Of a stretch of DNA of 64,000 nt, positions 52,046-64,000 are shown one piece after another. The notes under the pieces were generated by a model that had not been told where the DNA came from, searched no databases, and saw only the letters and a program-made list of their open reading frames with translations. The stretch's first letter is position 1; every line of letters starts with the position of its first letter. Origin of the DNA: Stomoxys calcitrans (Eukaryota > Arthropoda > Insecta > Diptera > Muscidae); assembly GCF_963082655.1 (NCBI RefSeq), contig NC_081555.1, positions 93,884,914 through 93,948,913 of the forward strand, written 5' to 3'. A program made the translations under genes and the position numbers.

Positions 52046-54000
52046 CTAGCTTTTTTTATAAAAATCTGTAAATCGTATCAAAAATTGCCATTTGCAATTC
52101 ATAAATTCCTTTTTTAAGAGTAGAATTTCACTAGCGAACCTTTACATTAAAATTTGACCTGTAGTAATCAGGCACACATAAATATTAATTTGCAATACCC
52201 ACGATGAATTTCAAACGCTCGATTAATATATTCTAAGACTTAAGATCTTCATTGAAAATATAACAAATAGCCAATATTAATAGTTTTTTTTTAAGATTTA
52301 TAATTTACAATAAACTAGTATTTAGTGTAAAATATGTACTACACGAGTAGGTACATATATATGAACGTGTGTGTATGCACATACGAAAGCAGTAGTAGTA
52401 CTGTACACAAAATGTAGAGGCCAATCATGTTAAACAACAACAAAAGTAGAGAAACCAGAGATACACACTACAAACATTTTTTTCGTCTCTTTTGGGCTAA
52501 CAACAGAAAACACAAATAAGAAAAAAAGGCGCGTAAAGTACAGTCATACAATAAAATTGAAATAAAAAGTGGGAAAATCTCGAAACAAGACCATAATATT
52601 TAATTAAATTATTTTTATACATTTCACAATTTATATTTTTTAGATAACCGCAACAGGGATGTAAACGAATACTTTAAAATATGTCTCAGATATGCGCAAT
52701 GCACCGCCGCACAAGTCACGAGTATATTTTGAATTAAATGAAAAATCAAAATATTGGAAAAAAGAAATCTACAGAGTTGTAGAATATACTATGTATGCGA
52801 TTCTTTCTGACTAAACACTACTTTCTCTTTTCAGCAGTTATTGTTATTTCCCAGGGTTTTGCTGCGCTTTCGATTTTTCTCTGCTATCTTTCTATTGCTT
52901 GCACAGCAGAACAATTTGAAATGTCAAGATATGCGTTTAGACAGGTAAATAAACCATCCAATTTCAGCTAATATAAAGCAATGTTACATTTTCATTAAAA
53001 ATCGGGATTGAAAATCCCTGAGAGAGTAACATAATGACTTAAAATTTAAGAAGTGGATCCCCGCAAAGTTTGACAAAAACATGAAATTGCAAATCTTTTT
53101 GAGGGAGAAGTTATTGGTGGTGTTGGTTTTTGTTGTTATTGCTTGAATCTCGTGATACGAGTACTTATACGAAGTAACGAGTTGCTCTTTACTGCCGCTC
53201 TTTGCTGTCTCCTTTGAAATAATGCGCCATTTCAATAAAACGAGGAGAGAGATAGTAGAGCTGCCAGGCACCAGTGATGCAGGCATTTAGGAGCGTTTCA
53301 ATAATTCTCCAATTGACCATTTAAAAGAAGTAACAGTACAAATTGAATGCTTACATCTAAATATTTCATCAGGATGTTCTTATAAGGTCATGCGAACAGC
53401 TGAGTACAATTCTTTCATTTTTGTTTTGATTTTGCAATAACTCTTAATGTTAAACGCTTGTTAACTTAACCGCCCATTGTTTCTTTTCCACAGGTTGCAA
53501 GATGAATAAACTTTCGAATACAATACAAACAAAATAAAAGAATATCAAAAAATAATCATTTTGATTTGAAGTTGTCAGATGTCAATTGAGTGGGACTATA
53601 CAACTCCGAAATTCCTCAATTTTAAACAGCTGGAATAGAGACCACACCTTTAGTTTTATTCTACCATGATGATGAAAATACAGATATAAAACACATTTGA
53701 AAAAGATAAGTTGTAAAACTACTTTGACTTTTAAAGTTATGGCATTTGCCATCAAGATTCTTTCGTTGGAGGTAGATTTTTGCTATTATGCGAATGACGC
53801 TACATACTTCTTAGTTGTACATATATTATGTTTTATTAAGAACTCCGTGCAACTTTTGAAATTTTCTTTTATTTATTCTAAATCTGTTGCACGAGCAAGT
53901 CCGACAATTACAAACTAAATGAAAAGAGTAATGGCAACACTACCCACTGCCGCAATGAATTGCAAATTACACACACTCGTACTATCCGTTTGGAAAAATA
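52046..54000. other. No supported gene
   Basis: AT-rich. A tract near 52380-52560 has A-rich words with AACAACAACAAAAG. A MITE family 4-like terminus lies near 53700-53750. Short frames here are not convincing. It may hold distal promoter DNA for the gene starting further right. Confidence 0.4.
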
Positions 54001-54006
54001 CTGACG

Positions 54007-54014
54007 TATATAAG
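54007..54014 (+). promoter_or_regulatory. Candidate TATA box
   Basis: TATATAAG lies about 30 bases before the AG/CAA-rich leader-like sequence. An alternative start with an initiator-like TCAGTT is at 54686-54691. Which is used cannot be decided from sequence. Confidence 0.3.
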
Positions 54015-54039
54015 GCCAAACAGAGACAATTGCTCATGC

Positions 54040-55520
54040 CACAACGCAAGATGAAAAGAGATAGACACAATGCATAGAGAGTATGAAATTCTCCAACTCA
54101 CGCTATCTCCCCTGCACAATCGTCGCTCTCGTGCAAACGAACCAACAATATACAATGTACATACACAAACACACACACGCTTGGAAATAAGTTCTTTTTT
54201 AGCAGGCCAAGCTATCAAGGCATAAAGAAACTCAATTCAATAGCGTTTGAAGGCAATTGCCATACGTTCGTTGTTGGTACGTACAACATACAGTGAATTT
54301 TGTTTAAATATACTGCGGAACAGCACAGCATTATAATATACAGTGTGGTGATACAAATAAGAAAAAAGAAACAACAAATCAACAGAAAGAAGAAGCTCAG
54401 CAGCAACATAGCTACGAATTTCAATTGCAAAAAACAACGCAGCAAGCTAAATAATAACGACGACGACGACACAACAAAGCAACGCCATCAGAAGAAGGCT
54501 ACAACAGCAGCAAGAACAAGAATTAAAGCATTCACACCACTGTGACGGCGACGAAAAAAAGATGATGGTGTTTTTTCTTTTTGCTTCGCGTTCTGTGGTC
54601 GCTGTCGCTCCAAGTCTTGTGCTGTTGGATTATACCGTACCATACAGTGTATAGTATTGGGTGTTGTACAGTAAAGTCAGAGCATTCAGTTGTCTATTAA
54701 ATTAGAAGGCAACTTTTGGAGAGGGCTTATGTTGACGTTTATTCCAATTGCCTCCCCCCCCCTCCCCCCAATCTCTATCGTTCGGATATTTGTCATATGT
54801 GTTTTTTTTTTAAATACGCGAAAGAATAGAAGTAATGAAATCCATGTAATGATGATCTAAATGCCAAGTGTGTGCAAGAAAAGTTGAAAAATATTGTGGA
54901 AAGAGAGTAGCTAGACTCTTTAATGAATTCATCAGTCGCTATGACAATGATTATTTGACGTATGTTGTCGTCGTTGTTGCTTTGTTATTGTATATTAAGA
55001 TATACATATAAATAATTGTTTAGAATTAAACAACAAATTCTTCATTCTGTTGACGGTTGTTTTTTCTTCTACTTATTGTTTCGCAAAATATTAATATGAA
55101 TTTATTTAATTTTTATAGTGATCAAGTGTTTTTTATTTTGGTAGAACTACCAATGATAAAGAGAAAACAAGTTTGTAAGTGACAACGTTGAAAAAAAGCG
55201 CGCCTAAATTTTTCTTTTGAAAACAACAACAGCAATTAAAGTGAATTTAAGAAAGACCAAATAGAAACCAAGTGGATATAAAACAGTGTATAGTTGCCCC
55301 ACAAGAAAGTGTTTTCGATATTTGAATATCGATAAATCTATTAAGACAGAAACCGCCAATAAGGAAGTAATTGGCTTATTAGCAGCAGCAGCCAACTACC
55401 AGCAGAACACCCACCTAACACCAACAACAACTGTGAATATAGAAGGCAGCAAATTGAGTATCATCGTATATGCGGGAATAAAGGAAAAAAGCAGACATCT
55501 TTTAGAAATACACAGCAAAT
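54040..55520 (+). other. Probable long 5' leader
   Basis: Contains CAG/CAA-rich runs (54370-54520, 55380-55440), a GACGACGACGAC tract, many short upstream ATGs and a C-run near 54755. This is the typical look of a long leader of a fly developmental or regulatory gene. Some of the interval may be intronic or an alternative first exon. Confidence 0.4.
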
Positions 55521-55544
55521 ATGGAGCATTTTCATCAAATACAG
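55521..55544 (+). CDS. First coding exon (8 codons) of a gene running out of the window
   Basis: ATG at 55521 gives MEHFHQIQ and meets a strong donor (CAGGTATGT) at 55544/55545 in phase 0. Gln/His-rich starts are common in fly transcription factors, but the family cannot be fixed from eight residues. A competing frame through the same exon (from 55286) also stays open and would give a different N-terminus. No following coding exon was found up to 64000, implying an intron of more than 8 kb. Confidence 0.4.
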
Positions 55545-56382
55545 GTATGTTAAATGTTACTTGTTATCCTGCATTGATTTTTGTTTGATATTTAAATGAC
55601 ATTTGACGCGAGTGCCACTTTGTGACTATGTCACCTCTAACCATATGCGCACACCTCTTAACTACACACATTCTTGTTTAATAATGTCCATGTGATTTTT
55701 TGCGCTGGGTCAGTGTATTTTTAAACGCCCAATGCTGTAGCCCCTATTCCAGTTTTCCAATTCATAAAACAAAAAAATGGGTTTTCCCCATTATAATATT
55801 CTAAGCCCTACACTTCTCAGATCTGAGAATGATTGACATTCCTCTTACTATATAGGCAGATATGACAAGTTTCCACAATTAAGACAAAAAAAAACTTAAT
55901 TGTCAACCTGTGGTTACTGCAGAGCAAGAGTTGGATATTAAGTCCCTTCTTGTAAAAATTGAGTGATGTCAACTGTAATTTCTTATCTTGGGCTTAAAAT
56001 ACGCTCTTTACAAACACAAGACTATTTTGCAACATAGGAGGGGTATACTCCACATTTTCTTTTGTGCCATAATATAAGTCTAAGGTTCAATAAAGTATGT
56101 ACATAAGGGTGGGTAAATTTTTAATCGAAAAAACGGTTATAAAAATTGGAAATTACGACTAAAATAAAAAAAAAAAATTGCTCAAGAAACTATGGATTTA
56201 AAAAAAAATCGAACTTCTGCTTTTCAACGACAAAGTCCGTCCTTCGGGTTGTATCTTTATAGGGAAGCTTTATATATCCAAATATAATTATATTTTTATT
56301 AATCGAACATCGCTCATCCGGACGTCCATTGATTGACTTACAATTATTGAAACTTTTAAAATACATAAATATGTGTCCAAGA
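55545..56382. other. Start of the presumed first intron, no gene seen
   Basis: AT-rich, with no recognised repeat until the family B copy at 56383. Confidence 0.4.
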
Positions 56383-56565
56383 CCGGCCTCTCACTGAGAC
56401 TCTCCGCTGATTGTCCGCGACGGCCGTTGCAGCTACTCCGAATGAAGCATTCCACTATCCGCAACCTGTGGAGGCCGGTAGCACGCAGCTAAGCTTCTCG
56501 TGACAGCAATGAACCGGACCTCAATGTTCAAGCCTGTACGGTGCTCACAGCTACCCCGTGCCGGG
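56383..56565 (-). repeat. Interspersed element, family B, 5' part
   Basis: On the minus strand: AACATTGAGGTCCGGTTCAT, GTCGCGGACAATCAGCGG and GAGTCTCAGTGAGAGGCCGG. Confidence 0.75.
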
Positions 56566-56614
56566 CTTCCGTTTGTAGTTCATCGAAGTAATGATCCGAG
56601 ACCTAACAAAGTAT

Positions 56615-57012
56615 ACGAGGTCTGATCAAAAAAAAAACCGCTTTTCGAAGTTATCCCCCTCAGATATTTTTCCAATCCTCAAAACACGCCTTCTTTACAC
56701 CAAACTTATGCAATCCCATGGCAGCCGGTTGTACCTACCCAGTTGACCCGATGGAGTTCTTCATCGGCAAGCGCTGCCGCCTCAGTGTATAACACACTGC
56801 TACAACAACAACAAAACTTAATACATTCTCTTTGATCCATTTTTTCGAAGAGCACACCAAAACACGACTAACCTCTTATCTATCGAAAACAAACTTCCAA
56901 ATATATACAATACTACAGTCATGTGTACCAACAAAACAGAAAAAATGCGAAAATCGAACATTGGTAACTCACTAAATTTGAAAATAAACGTTATTTTTTG
57001 ATCAGACCTCGT
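56615..57012. mobile_element. Mariner-like MITE with a nested family A element
   Basis: ACGAGGTCTGATCAAAAAA at the left is exactly inverted at 56994-57012. ACGAGGTCTG-type ends are typical of mariner elements. The 398-bp element has no transposase frame and contains a family A copy at 56711-56815. A flanking TA duplication is not clear. Confidence 0.75.
56711..56815 (+). repeat. Short interspersed element, family A
   Basis: CAATCCCATGGCAGCCGG through AGCGCTGCCGCCTCAG to CTGCTACAACAACAACAA, inside the mariner-like MITE. Confidence 0.88.
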
Positions 57013-57437
57013 GAGCCGATTTTAGCGAAATTTTGCAGAGGTTTTCAGAGTAATAGTACCTTACATAATAAATTTCGTGCAAATTGGGTTAAAGATTTTT
57101 CAATACTTCCTTATATGAAGCTGTATCTCAATCTGAACCGTTTTTTACCAAAAGTTCAGAGCGTTTTTCTTTAGTCTAAAAAACTTCGGACAATTTTTTG
57201 ATGATTGTTTAGCAAATGCGACGTCCACCATGATAAAAAGAAAATGACAGAAACAAATGATACGAAAAGACAACACGGACGGATATAGCCAAGGATCCTT
57301 AAACAGATTCTTCTGGGCGTAGAAGATAATTTATTTTCGAACGGATGAATATGAACTCTACACGGTTTGGAAGTCTAAGCTTCGGTTTGACTGGTGTTCA
57401 ACTTCATCACGATTTCCTCGTTTCCTCCTTATGCTTT

Positions 57438-58625
57438 TCGTTTTATACCCTATACTATAGGATGGGGTATACTAACTTCGACAATCCGTTGTGACATCGA
57501 AATATTGGTCTTAGATCCCATAAAATGTATATAATCTTGATCTCCATGGCCTTTTAAGTCGATCAATGGCCCTCTGTGGAAATCAGACAAACTTTCGAGG
57601 GGGTAAAGCTACATTATAAAATTTTGCACAGTTACTTCCTATTAGTTTACGTTGGTTGGGACTGTATATGGGTCATATCGCATATAAACCGATCTCCCCA
57701 TTATATTTCTTAAGCCTCTAGAGAGCTAAGACGATTTGTCTAAAATTTTGCACAATTTTTCTTATGACCTTCAACATACGCTCCAAGTGTTGTCCGAATC
57801 GGTCCAAACCCCGATATAGCTCCCAAGAGAGAGATTGAGCTTAAACTTGAGGCAGACTGCACTCATTGATATGTGGGAAATTAGCCCCTGTTCCTTAGTG
57901 GAATGTTCAGTCCATATATAGATACAATATAGCTCGCATATAAACCTATCTCCCCATTATATTTCTTGGGCCTCTAGAGAGCTCATTTCTTACCCTATTT
58001 GACTAAAATTTTGCACAATTTTTCTTATGACCATCAACATACGCTCCAAGTGTTGTCCGAATCGGTTCAAACCCCGATATAGCTCCCAAGAGAGATTACG
58101 CTCTAGAGAGCGTAATTCTTAACCGATTTGAAATTTTGCACAGTGACTTTTTCTATGAAATTAATTATACGGGCCAGTATGGTCAGAATCGGATGTCCGC
58201 CTATGACGCTGAACGCCCGGGTTCGAATGCTGGCGAGACCATAAGAAAAAACAATTTTCAGCGATGTTTTTCCCCTCCTAATGCCAGCAACATTTCTGAG
58301 GTACTATGCCATGTAAAAACTTCTCTCAACCGTTCGGACTCGGCTATAAAAAGCAGGCGCCTTATCATTGAGCTTAAACTAGAATCGGACTGCACTCATT
58401 GATATGTGAGAAGTTAGCCTCTGTTCCTTAGTGGAATGTTCATGGGCAAAATTTGCAATTTGCATGGTCAAAATCGGACTAAAACATATATAGCTCCCAT
58501 TTAAACCGATCTCCCGATTATTTTTCTTGAGGACATAATTCCTCTCCGATTTGGTTGAAATTTTAAGCCAGTTATGGCTCTAAATCCATATTAGAGTGTG
58601 TATAAGATTGGGCCCGGCCGAACTA
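57438..58625 (+). repeat. Dispersed repeat (TATAGGATGGGGTATACTAA family) with internal duplication and SINE
   Basis: Starts near TTTTATACCCTATACTATAG and ends near GATTGGGCCCGGCCGAAC, the complement of the terminal motif of 14536-15175. Segments such as CGCTCCAAGTGTTGTCCGAA and AACCCCGATATAGCTCCCAA occur twice (57780 and 58030), showing an internal duplication of about 250 bp. Family C SINE pieces lie at about 57835-57915 and 58191-58467. Confidence 0.7.
58191..58467 (+). repeat. tRNA-derived SINE, family C, A box missing
   Basis: Begins GGATGTCCGCCTATGACGCT, has a B-box-like GGGTTCGAATGCT at 58219-58231, CGGACTCGGCTATAAAAAGC, TTATCATTGAGCTTAAACT and ends at GTTCATGGGCAAAATTTGC. It is 5' truncated just inside the A box. 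Confidence 0.8.
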
Positions 58626-58723
58626 ATCAGGCTTCTATTTTTTATCTATATTTGCCAAAAAAAAAAAAAAATTAAGGCGATGTTTGTTAACGAGGAATTG
58701 TCGAAAAATTATCTATACAATCA

Positions 58724-58935
58724 GAGTAGCTACAACTGCAGTCGCAGACAATCATATGTATCGAGTGGAGAGTCTCAGGGAGAGGTCCTCCGGTACCGGG
58801 TCTTGCTTATATATTGAGTGCCCGTGAAACTCGATATGACAAGGCTATCGGTCAAATGGACCGGAACGAGCTTGCTCACCTATGAAGCTTGTCGAGGACC
58901 ACAACATCTACATAAAAATGTGGCTACAACAACAT
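58724..58935 (+). repeat. Interspersed element, family B
   Basis: CTACAACTGCAGTCGCAGAC, GGAGAGTCTCAGGGAGAGG, CTCGATATGACAAGG and GTGGCTACAACAACA. Confidence 0.75.
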
Positions 58936-61900
58936 AAAAATTTAAATTGAAATTGTTCTATATTCTGAGTCCCTAGACGGCGCAATTTTTATCTGATTTG
59001 TGGTCTAAATCGGACCATAACCTGAAATTTTCTTTATATTTTTTATCTTACCGCTGTCTGCACCTCTGGCGAACTTTCGTTACCATAACAGTCACCGTAA
59101 CAGTGACATAATAGGCATTGGTGAACTTTTTCTTGCAACTACGAATAAAAATGTTAGTTTTAATAGCTCCATGCAATATGAAATAAAGATATTTGCAAAT
59201 AAAAACGATTAATTTTAGTACATATGTGCTTTGTTCGCCAAAAATTATTAAAATTCGCCCAAAAATTATGTTTGTTGCCATCTTGTATTCTACACAACGG
59301 TTTTTCAGAGGCGACAGAGATATCTTGGCTGCAACCGAGAATTTCGCAAGAGGTGCATACTCAGCTTTAATCCCAATCTTGTTGTCTCTTCAGTAAAAAA
59401 TTCGATGCTTTAACCGGCGAGTTCGCATTGTTGGCATCACTGCTCTCAGCTGTTCTTTAATGAAATGTTTGCATGAAATTGTGCATTTTTATGCTGGAAT
59501 ATTTAATTTTGGTTTAGGTTAGTAAATAAATAATTAAAAATGTAACCAATAACTCATAGGTCTATAATTTATTGGATAAATTCTCAAATCACATACATAT
59601 GTTGGTACATAGTTAAACAAGAATGTTACTTTTTTATATATAAAAATTCATAATTAATGAAAGCAACAAAAATCAATGCATATTATTAATACGAACCAAA
59701 AAAGGCATCCAACAAACCATACTATTTTATTTTGACGTCATAAAGCAACAGTTTATATTAAATATTGCTCTAGAGTGCAAAAAGACCCGTACAATTGTGA
59801 ATGGTAGAGATAAGATTTTATTAAATTGCATTTTTTTATTTACTTTAAAATTAAAGTTAATAAACTGATATTCACAAATTTGGTTCTCAATCAAGGAATT
59901 CCCTTATTCTTGGATAAAAGTTGTTTTGCTTTTTTTTAATTTACTAGATATGACGTATTCATACAGACATTATAACCATGAAATCGTGTATGGTTTGTTG
60001 GGTCTTTAGTATTCTAAGTATGACCCTAAGCGCCATGTTCTGAAAGTTATAATTAAACTTCTAAATCTTTAAAAAAAAATTGAAACCCGATGGATGGTAT
60101 CTGTGTATGTTAAAAAAGTTTTTACTTGTGAATGGCTAAATTATTAACGAAACGAAAATGAAAAAAAAAAAAAAAACAGAATAGCATTTAAAACAAAACT
60201 ACATAAACTTCATAAATAAAGTTATCGCAACTATTAATGATAAGCAAAACTACCGATTAAAAGTAATCCGTTAATAAAGTTAAACGTCGCTGCGTCTAAA
60301 TGGCTTGATCGTCTTATAATTAACAACATTCAACTTATGTGTGATTCACACTTGTTTTTTTAAATCAACGAAAAAATACCGTAAACAAACCACCAACAAC
60401 AGACAGCTTTAATAAAACAAATTTCATGTACTAATACGATAAATTGCGTAATCTTTCGTTGTTTTCTGTATTTACTGATGTGTGCGACGAATGCAGTTCG
60501 CTATCGCCTGTCTTCGTCGACTTTTTTTATATTATTTTACGACGCAATGCATAAAATACCACACATGCATACACTCATCCCCTATGTGTGTATTTTTGGC
60601 ATATAGAATTTAGCTCTCATGTTCTTGATGCCCATAAGCTTTCGAGATTCAATTATTGGATTGTTTTAGTAGTATATGGTGCTATGCTTTTTAGGAAATT
60701 AAAAAAACATGTACTTGCACTTTTGTTTCATTATTTTATTATGTTTAATATTGTTTGTTTTTTACAATAAGAAAAGTGTTTTTTTTTTTGTTTCTTGCAT
60801 TTTGTGTTCGTATTTTATATAACGTAGTAAGGGGTACTTGCGGACGTTTTTTCACATAATATCGATTTGTAGCAAAATTTAGTAAGAGAAAGAGAATAAA
60901 ACTCGCGAACAAAGGAACTCTCTCAATTTGCTCATGCTTTACACACATAATACATGTATTTTACAAATACAATTTAGTCTCCATTTTATAAATGTCAAGC
61001 AGTGTTGTCAATTTATTTACTTTTTGTCGGCAAATACTGAGATGCATAGGCATAATCAGAATATCAAATATAAATAATATAACACTAAATTACCCGTTCA
61101 CCATACAATTGGGATCAGTTCTGTTTCTGAAACCCGGATTATTTTTTTGGCAAATAAAGTTATCTGTTTTATTCTTCCTTTTCAAGCATTCTTTTTTTTT
61201 CTAAGCGTATATTTTGATAGTCACCAATTTTTGTATTGAAAAAAATTGGAAGCGCTTTCTTAAAGAATATTTTATCAAAAATTTTTAACGAAAACTTTCA
61301 CTAAAAATTTTTTTTTTTGGACTGAAAAATCAATATTTCCTAAGAAACTAAAATAGAATTAGGGTGGTCTACTTTTTATCTTAAGTTTGGTACTATGTTC
61401 ACTTTTCGCCACCTATTTTTGTGACGATTCTGTTTAATGTTGTAATTTTAGATACATATTTCCATTCACAGATACATTTCCTTATTCTATGTTTACACCA
61501 AAGATGTTTTGAGCAAACGACTCGTGTTTCCTTTACAATTTATAAGGGCAAAACGACTCGTTCGCCACAAAATCGATAAAAATTGTTTTTTCTCCAAAAA
61601 AAAAAGTGTATAGCTTTAGTTTTTACAGTGTGAAACTCCATTTAAAAAGAAATTGCGAAAAAATCTGAAAACAGTTTCATTTGTAGTAAGTTCTTTATGA
61701 AGTAGAAATTTGGCATTCATTAAAAGCGTGGACGAAACGTTTTTCGACTTGGGCCAAGATGATAAAAAAAAGGATTTTTTGGCTCATTCGCTTTGCATTT
61801 TCGTTTATTTTCTTTTAAGTAAATAACAATTGCTAGCAAATATAGCTCTTTCACTTTTTTTTCATGATAACACTACGCAAACAACACAATTTAACAAAAT

Positions 61901-64000
61901 AATGCTGGTGATAAAAGATATGATGGGAGTATAGCCTATATGTCTTTTTGTTGGAAAAATCGCTCTTTTGAGCATTTCTACAGTAAGGAAACAATGCTTT
62001 GTGAAAACTAAACTAGTGCGAACGCTTGAGATGTTTTTCAAAACGACATAAGCAAAAAGGAGTCAATTGAGACAGCATTACAGGATAATCTACAATTCTT
62101 TTGAAAAATTACCATTTTCATTCATGATTTCCTTTTTAAAATAGGATTTCGTTTAATAATAATAATAGCACACTTAAACGAAATTGTGTGTTGGGAAAAA
62201 ATTTCATCAACATTACCTACATTTCATTAAAAAATTCTCATTTCGTCTATTCAGAAAATGTGGCAATATTTTATCTACAAGAAATATTTGATTAAACTAT
62301 TATCTTCTCGACTCAGTTTAGTTTTATTTATCAAATTTAATGAAGTTTTTACTTTTATAGGAAATAACCGGGGTGACTCCTTTTTTTCTAATAGTTAACA
62401 AATTATGGCTGGTACTACGTTTGTTTTTCACCGTAAATCGGCAAATTTTTTGCATTTTCTTAACGCTAATAGTTTTTGCAAGGGTTTGTCCTTAAAAATT
62501 CTCTAAATAGCTCTTTTTTAATGCAAATACACCCAAATGCAAGTTTCCTCATGAACATTACATTAAAGAACATGGGCTAACTTCTCAAATATAATTGAGT
62601 GCTGTCTGATTTAAACCTAAGCTCAGTGATAAGGAACCTCCTTTTTATATCCGAATCCGAACGACGAGTCGCCATGGCATAGTACCTCACAAACGCAGAA
62701 ATTCAGCGTCAAAGGCGGACATGCTAACCTCAAATACCTTTCATTTCGGTACAACATTGTCGCGATCTACATTGGGAAGAAATGTATTGGAACGACCTAT
62801 CATTTGTTCGCTTGGGGGACATTTGAATGGGTGGTGACTGTCCCCCGGTACTTGAACGCAATTTCGTAATCATTACAAGTTGTGTTGCAATCTATAATTG
62901 AGGTATTGCAATCTATAGCTGGTATTCTGTTCAGTTTATGCGGAAATTTGTCAAGCTCAATACAAAGAACGTATAAGCCTAAAACATATGAGATAAATAA
63001 AAGCATTTTTTTGCGCTCATGACATAAAAGGAACATTTAAAAACATTTTCCTGGTTTAATGTGAAGGTAAGATTGTGTTAGTACAACTATGTTTGAAAAA
63101 CATTGATATTTTGTTTTTTTCGCATCTATTTCGAAAGTTGAACAGAATACTCTACTTGACCCACAAATTGCGATTAAGCAGTTTTAAATCAGTTTCAGAC
63201 TTCCCCAAAAAAAAAACGCTTTTAGGCCTTTGTATTCAATTTTTATCAGAGTTTGCATTACTGTTAACATTTTTTGTTGCGAGAGAGCCGGAGAGACTGC
63301 CCCACAGTTTTCTCTATATCTTTTCTACGTATCTGTACAGCAGTGTTGCCGCTTATAATTCATTGCAAAACAATAGAGAAAAAACTTGTTTATAAACAGT
63401 CATGAATTATGTTCATGGTAGAAGAAAACGTTGGCGCGCTTTTTTTATTAGCAATTTACCATTCAGGTGATTTGAGTATCAAAATTATTAGAGATTAGTG
63501 GTTGGGGTGTACTTAATTTTTTTTTCTTTCATTATAAATAAAATCTATTGTTTTTTTGTGTAGTTTAAAAATGGCGGGAAATAAGACCAATGTAGGTAGT
63601 TCACATTCCCAATGCGGACTAACATACCACAAGAAATGAAAATGACAAACCAACCAGCTGCTTGGTAGCCTAAAGAGCACATCATTATATTTGGAAATTT
63701 TGAGTAATAAATAACTATTAGGCTTGTTATAAACCTGATTAAGCACAATGTAAAACGTTAAATGGATAGATCTCTTAAAGATGGTTTATGTAGTTTATAG
63801 TGTCGTATTTTTTTGCGTTTAATGTGGCAACAATATGTTGTTTTTTGTATGGTTTTAGAAAATCTCACGAATTGGAAATATGAGAGCAGAGAGAGGGAGA
63901 ATAAGATTATTTAAAAGTAGGTATATATTTTGGTGGCAGATTTATACTAAAAGACAAATAAATGTATGGGCAAAGTAAATCAACTGTTTCGAAATTTTGA
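58936..64000. other. No gene seen; AT-rich intronic or intergenic DNA
   Basis: Contains a MITE family 3-like terminus at about 61384-61440, another near 62405, a SINE family C fragment at 62549-62732, and poly(A)/poly(T) runs (60164, 60778, 61310). Short frames have no domain. Confidence 0.5.
62549..62732 (-). repeat. SINE family C, diverged copy
   Basis: On the minus strand it runs from GAGGTTAGCATGTCCGCC through TTTGTGAGGTACTATGCCAT and CGGATATAAAAAGGAGGTTC to the AATGTTCATGAGG end. Part of the B-box region is lost. Confidence 0.65.

Noticed and set aside
58136..58402. 88-codon plus-strand gene
   Set aside because: It runs straight through a tRNA-derived SINE and a dispersed repeat.

Overview
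The window looks like nuclear DNA of a higher fly, probably a calyptrate such as a muscid. It is AT-rich, has compact spliced genes of dipteran type, and is crowded with several families of short interspersed repeats, LINE remnants and MITEs. No bacterial-type operon, CRISPR array or rRNA is visible. All gene names rest on recognising protein families by eye; no search was run.

Layout. 1-10 kb: the end of a possible plus-strand gene, then a minus-strand 1126-residue basic, disordered, probably nuclear protein I cannot name (488-3868), then a repeat-rich stretch with a minisatellite and a decayed Jockey-type LINE. 10.05-24.58 kb: a 14.5-kb Ty3/gypsy LTR retrotransposon on the minus strand. Its two 2091-bp LTRs have no net length difference and are identical wherever I compared them; it has a TGTG target duplication, a tRNA-Lys primer site, intact gag and pol, and a 4.2-kb region beyond pol with no env. 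That region carries, on the opposite strand, three consecutive exon-like segments with canonical splice sites and one continuous reading frame.

24.6-27.4 kb: LINE debris, an inverted pair of short interspersed elements and a decayed fragment resembling a TANGO1/cTAGE5 coiled coil. 27.4-46.5 kb is the gene-bearing core: Rpn12 (proteasome lid, plus) converges on an NDUFV3-like complex I subunit (minus); a DUF4602/C1orf131-like protein (minus) and NOC4 (plus) are head to head across about 0.5 kb; NOC4 converges on a two-dsRBD protein (minus). The C1orf131/NOC4 pair is notable because both families belong to the small-subunit processome, so a shared divergent promoter would co-express two ribosome-biogenesis factors. 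Introns of NOC4, Rpn12 and the dsRBD gene have absorbed many transposon fragments; the last NOC4 intron is 5.2 kb and separates a 38-codon terminal exon from the rest.

46.5-54 kb: a dense MITE cluster and two LINE fragments. 54-64 kb: a CAG/CAA-rich leader ending in a tiny 8-codon first coding exon of a gene that continues outside the window, followed by a long repeat-filled first intron or intergenic region.

A recurring theme is that a Jockey-like LINE and two families of short elements share the same 3' end, CTACAACAACAACA, suggesting that the short elements borrow that LINE's machinery.
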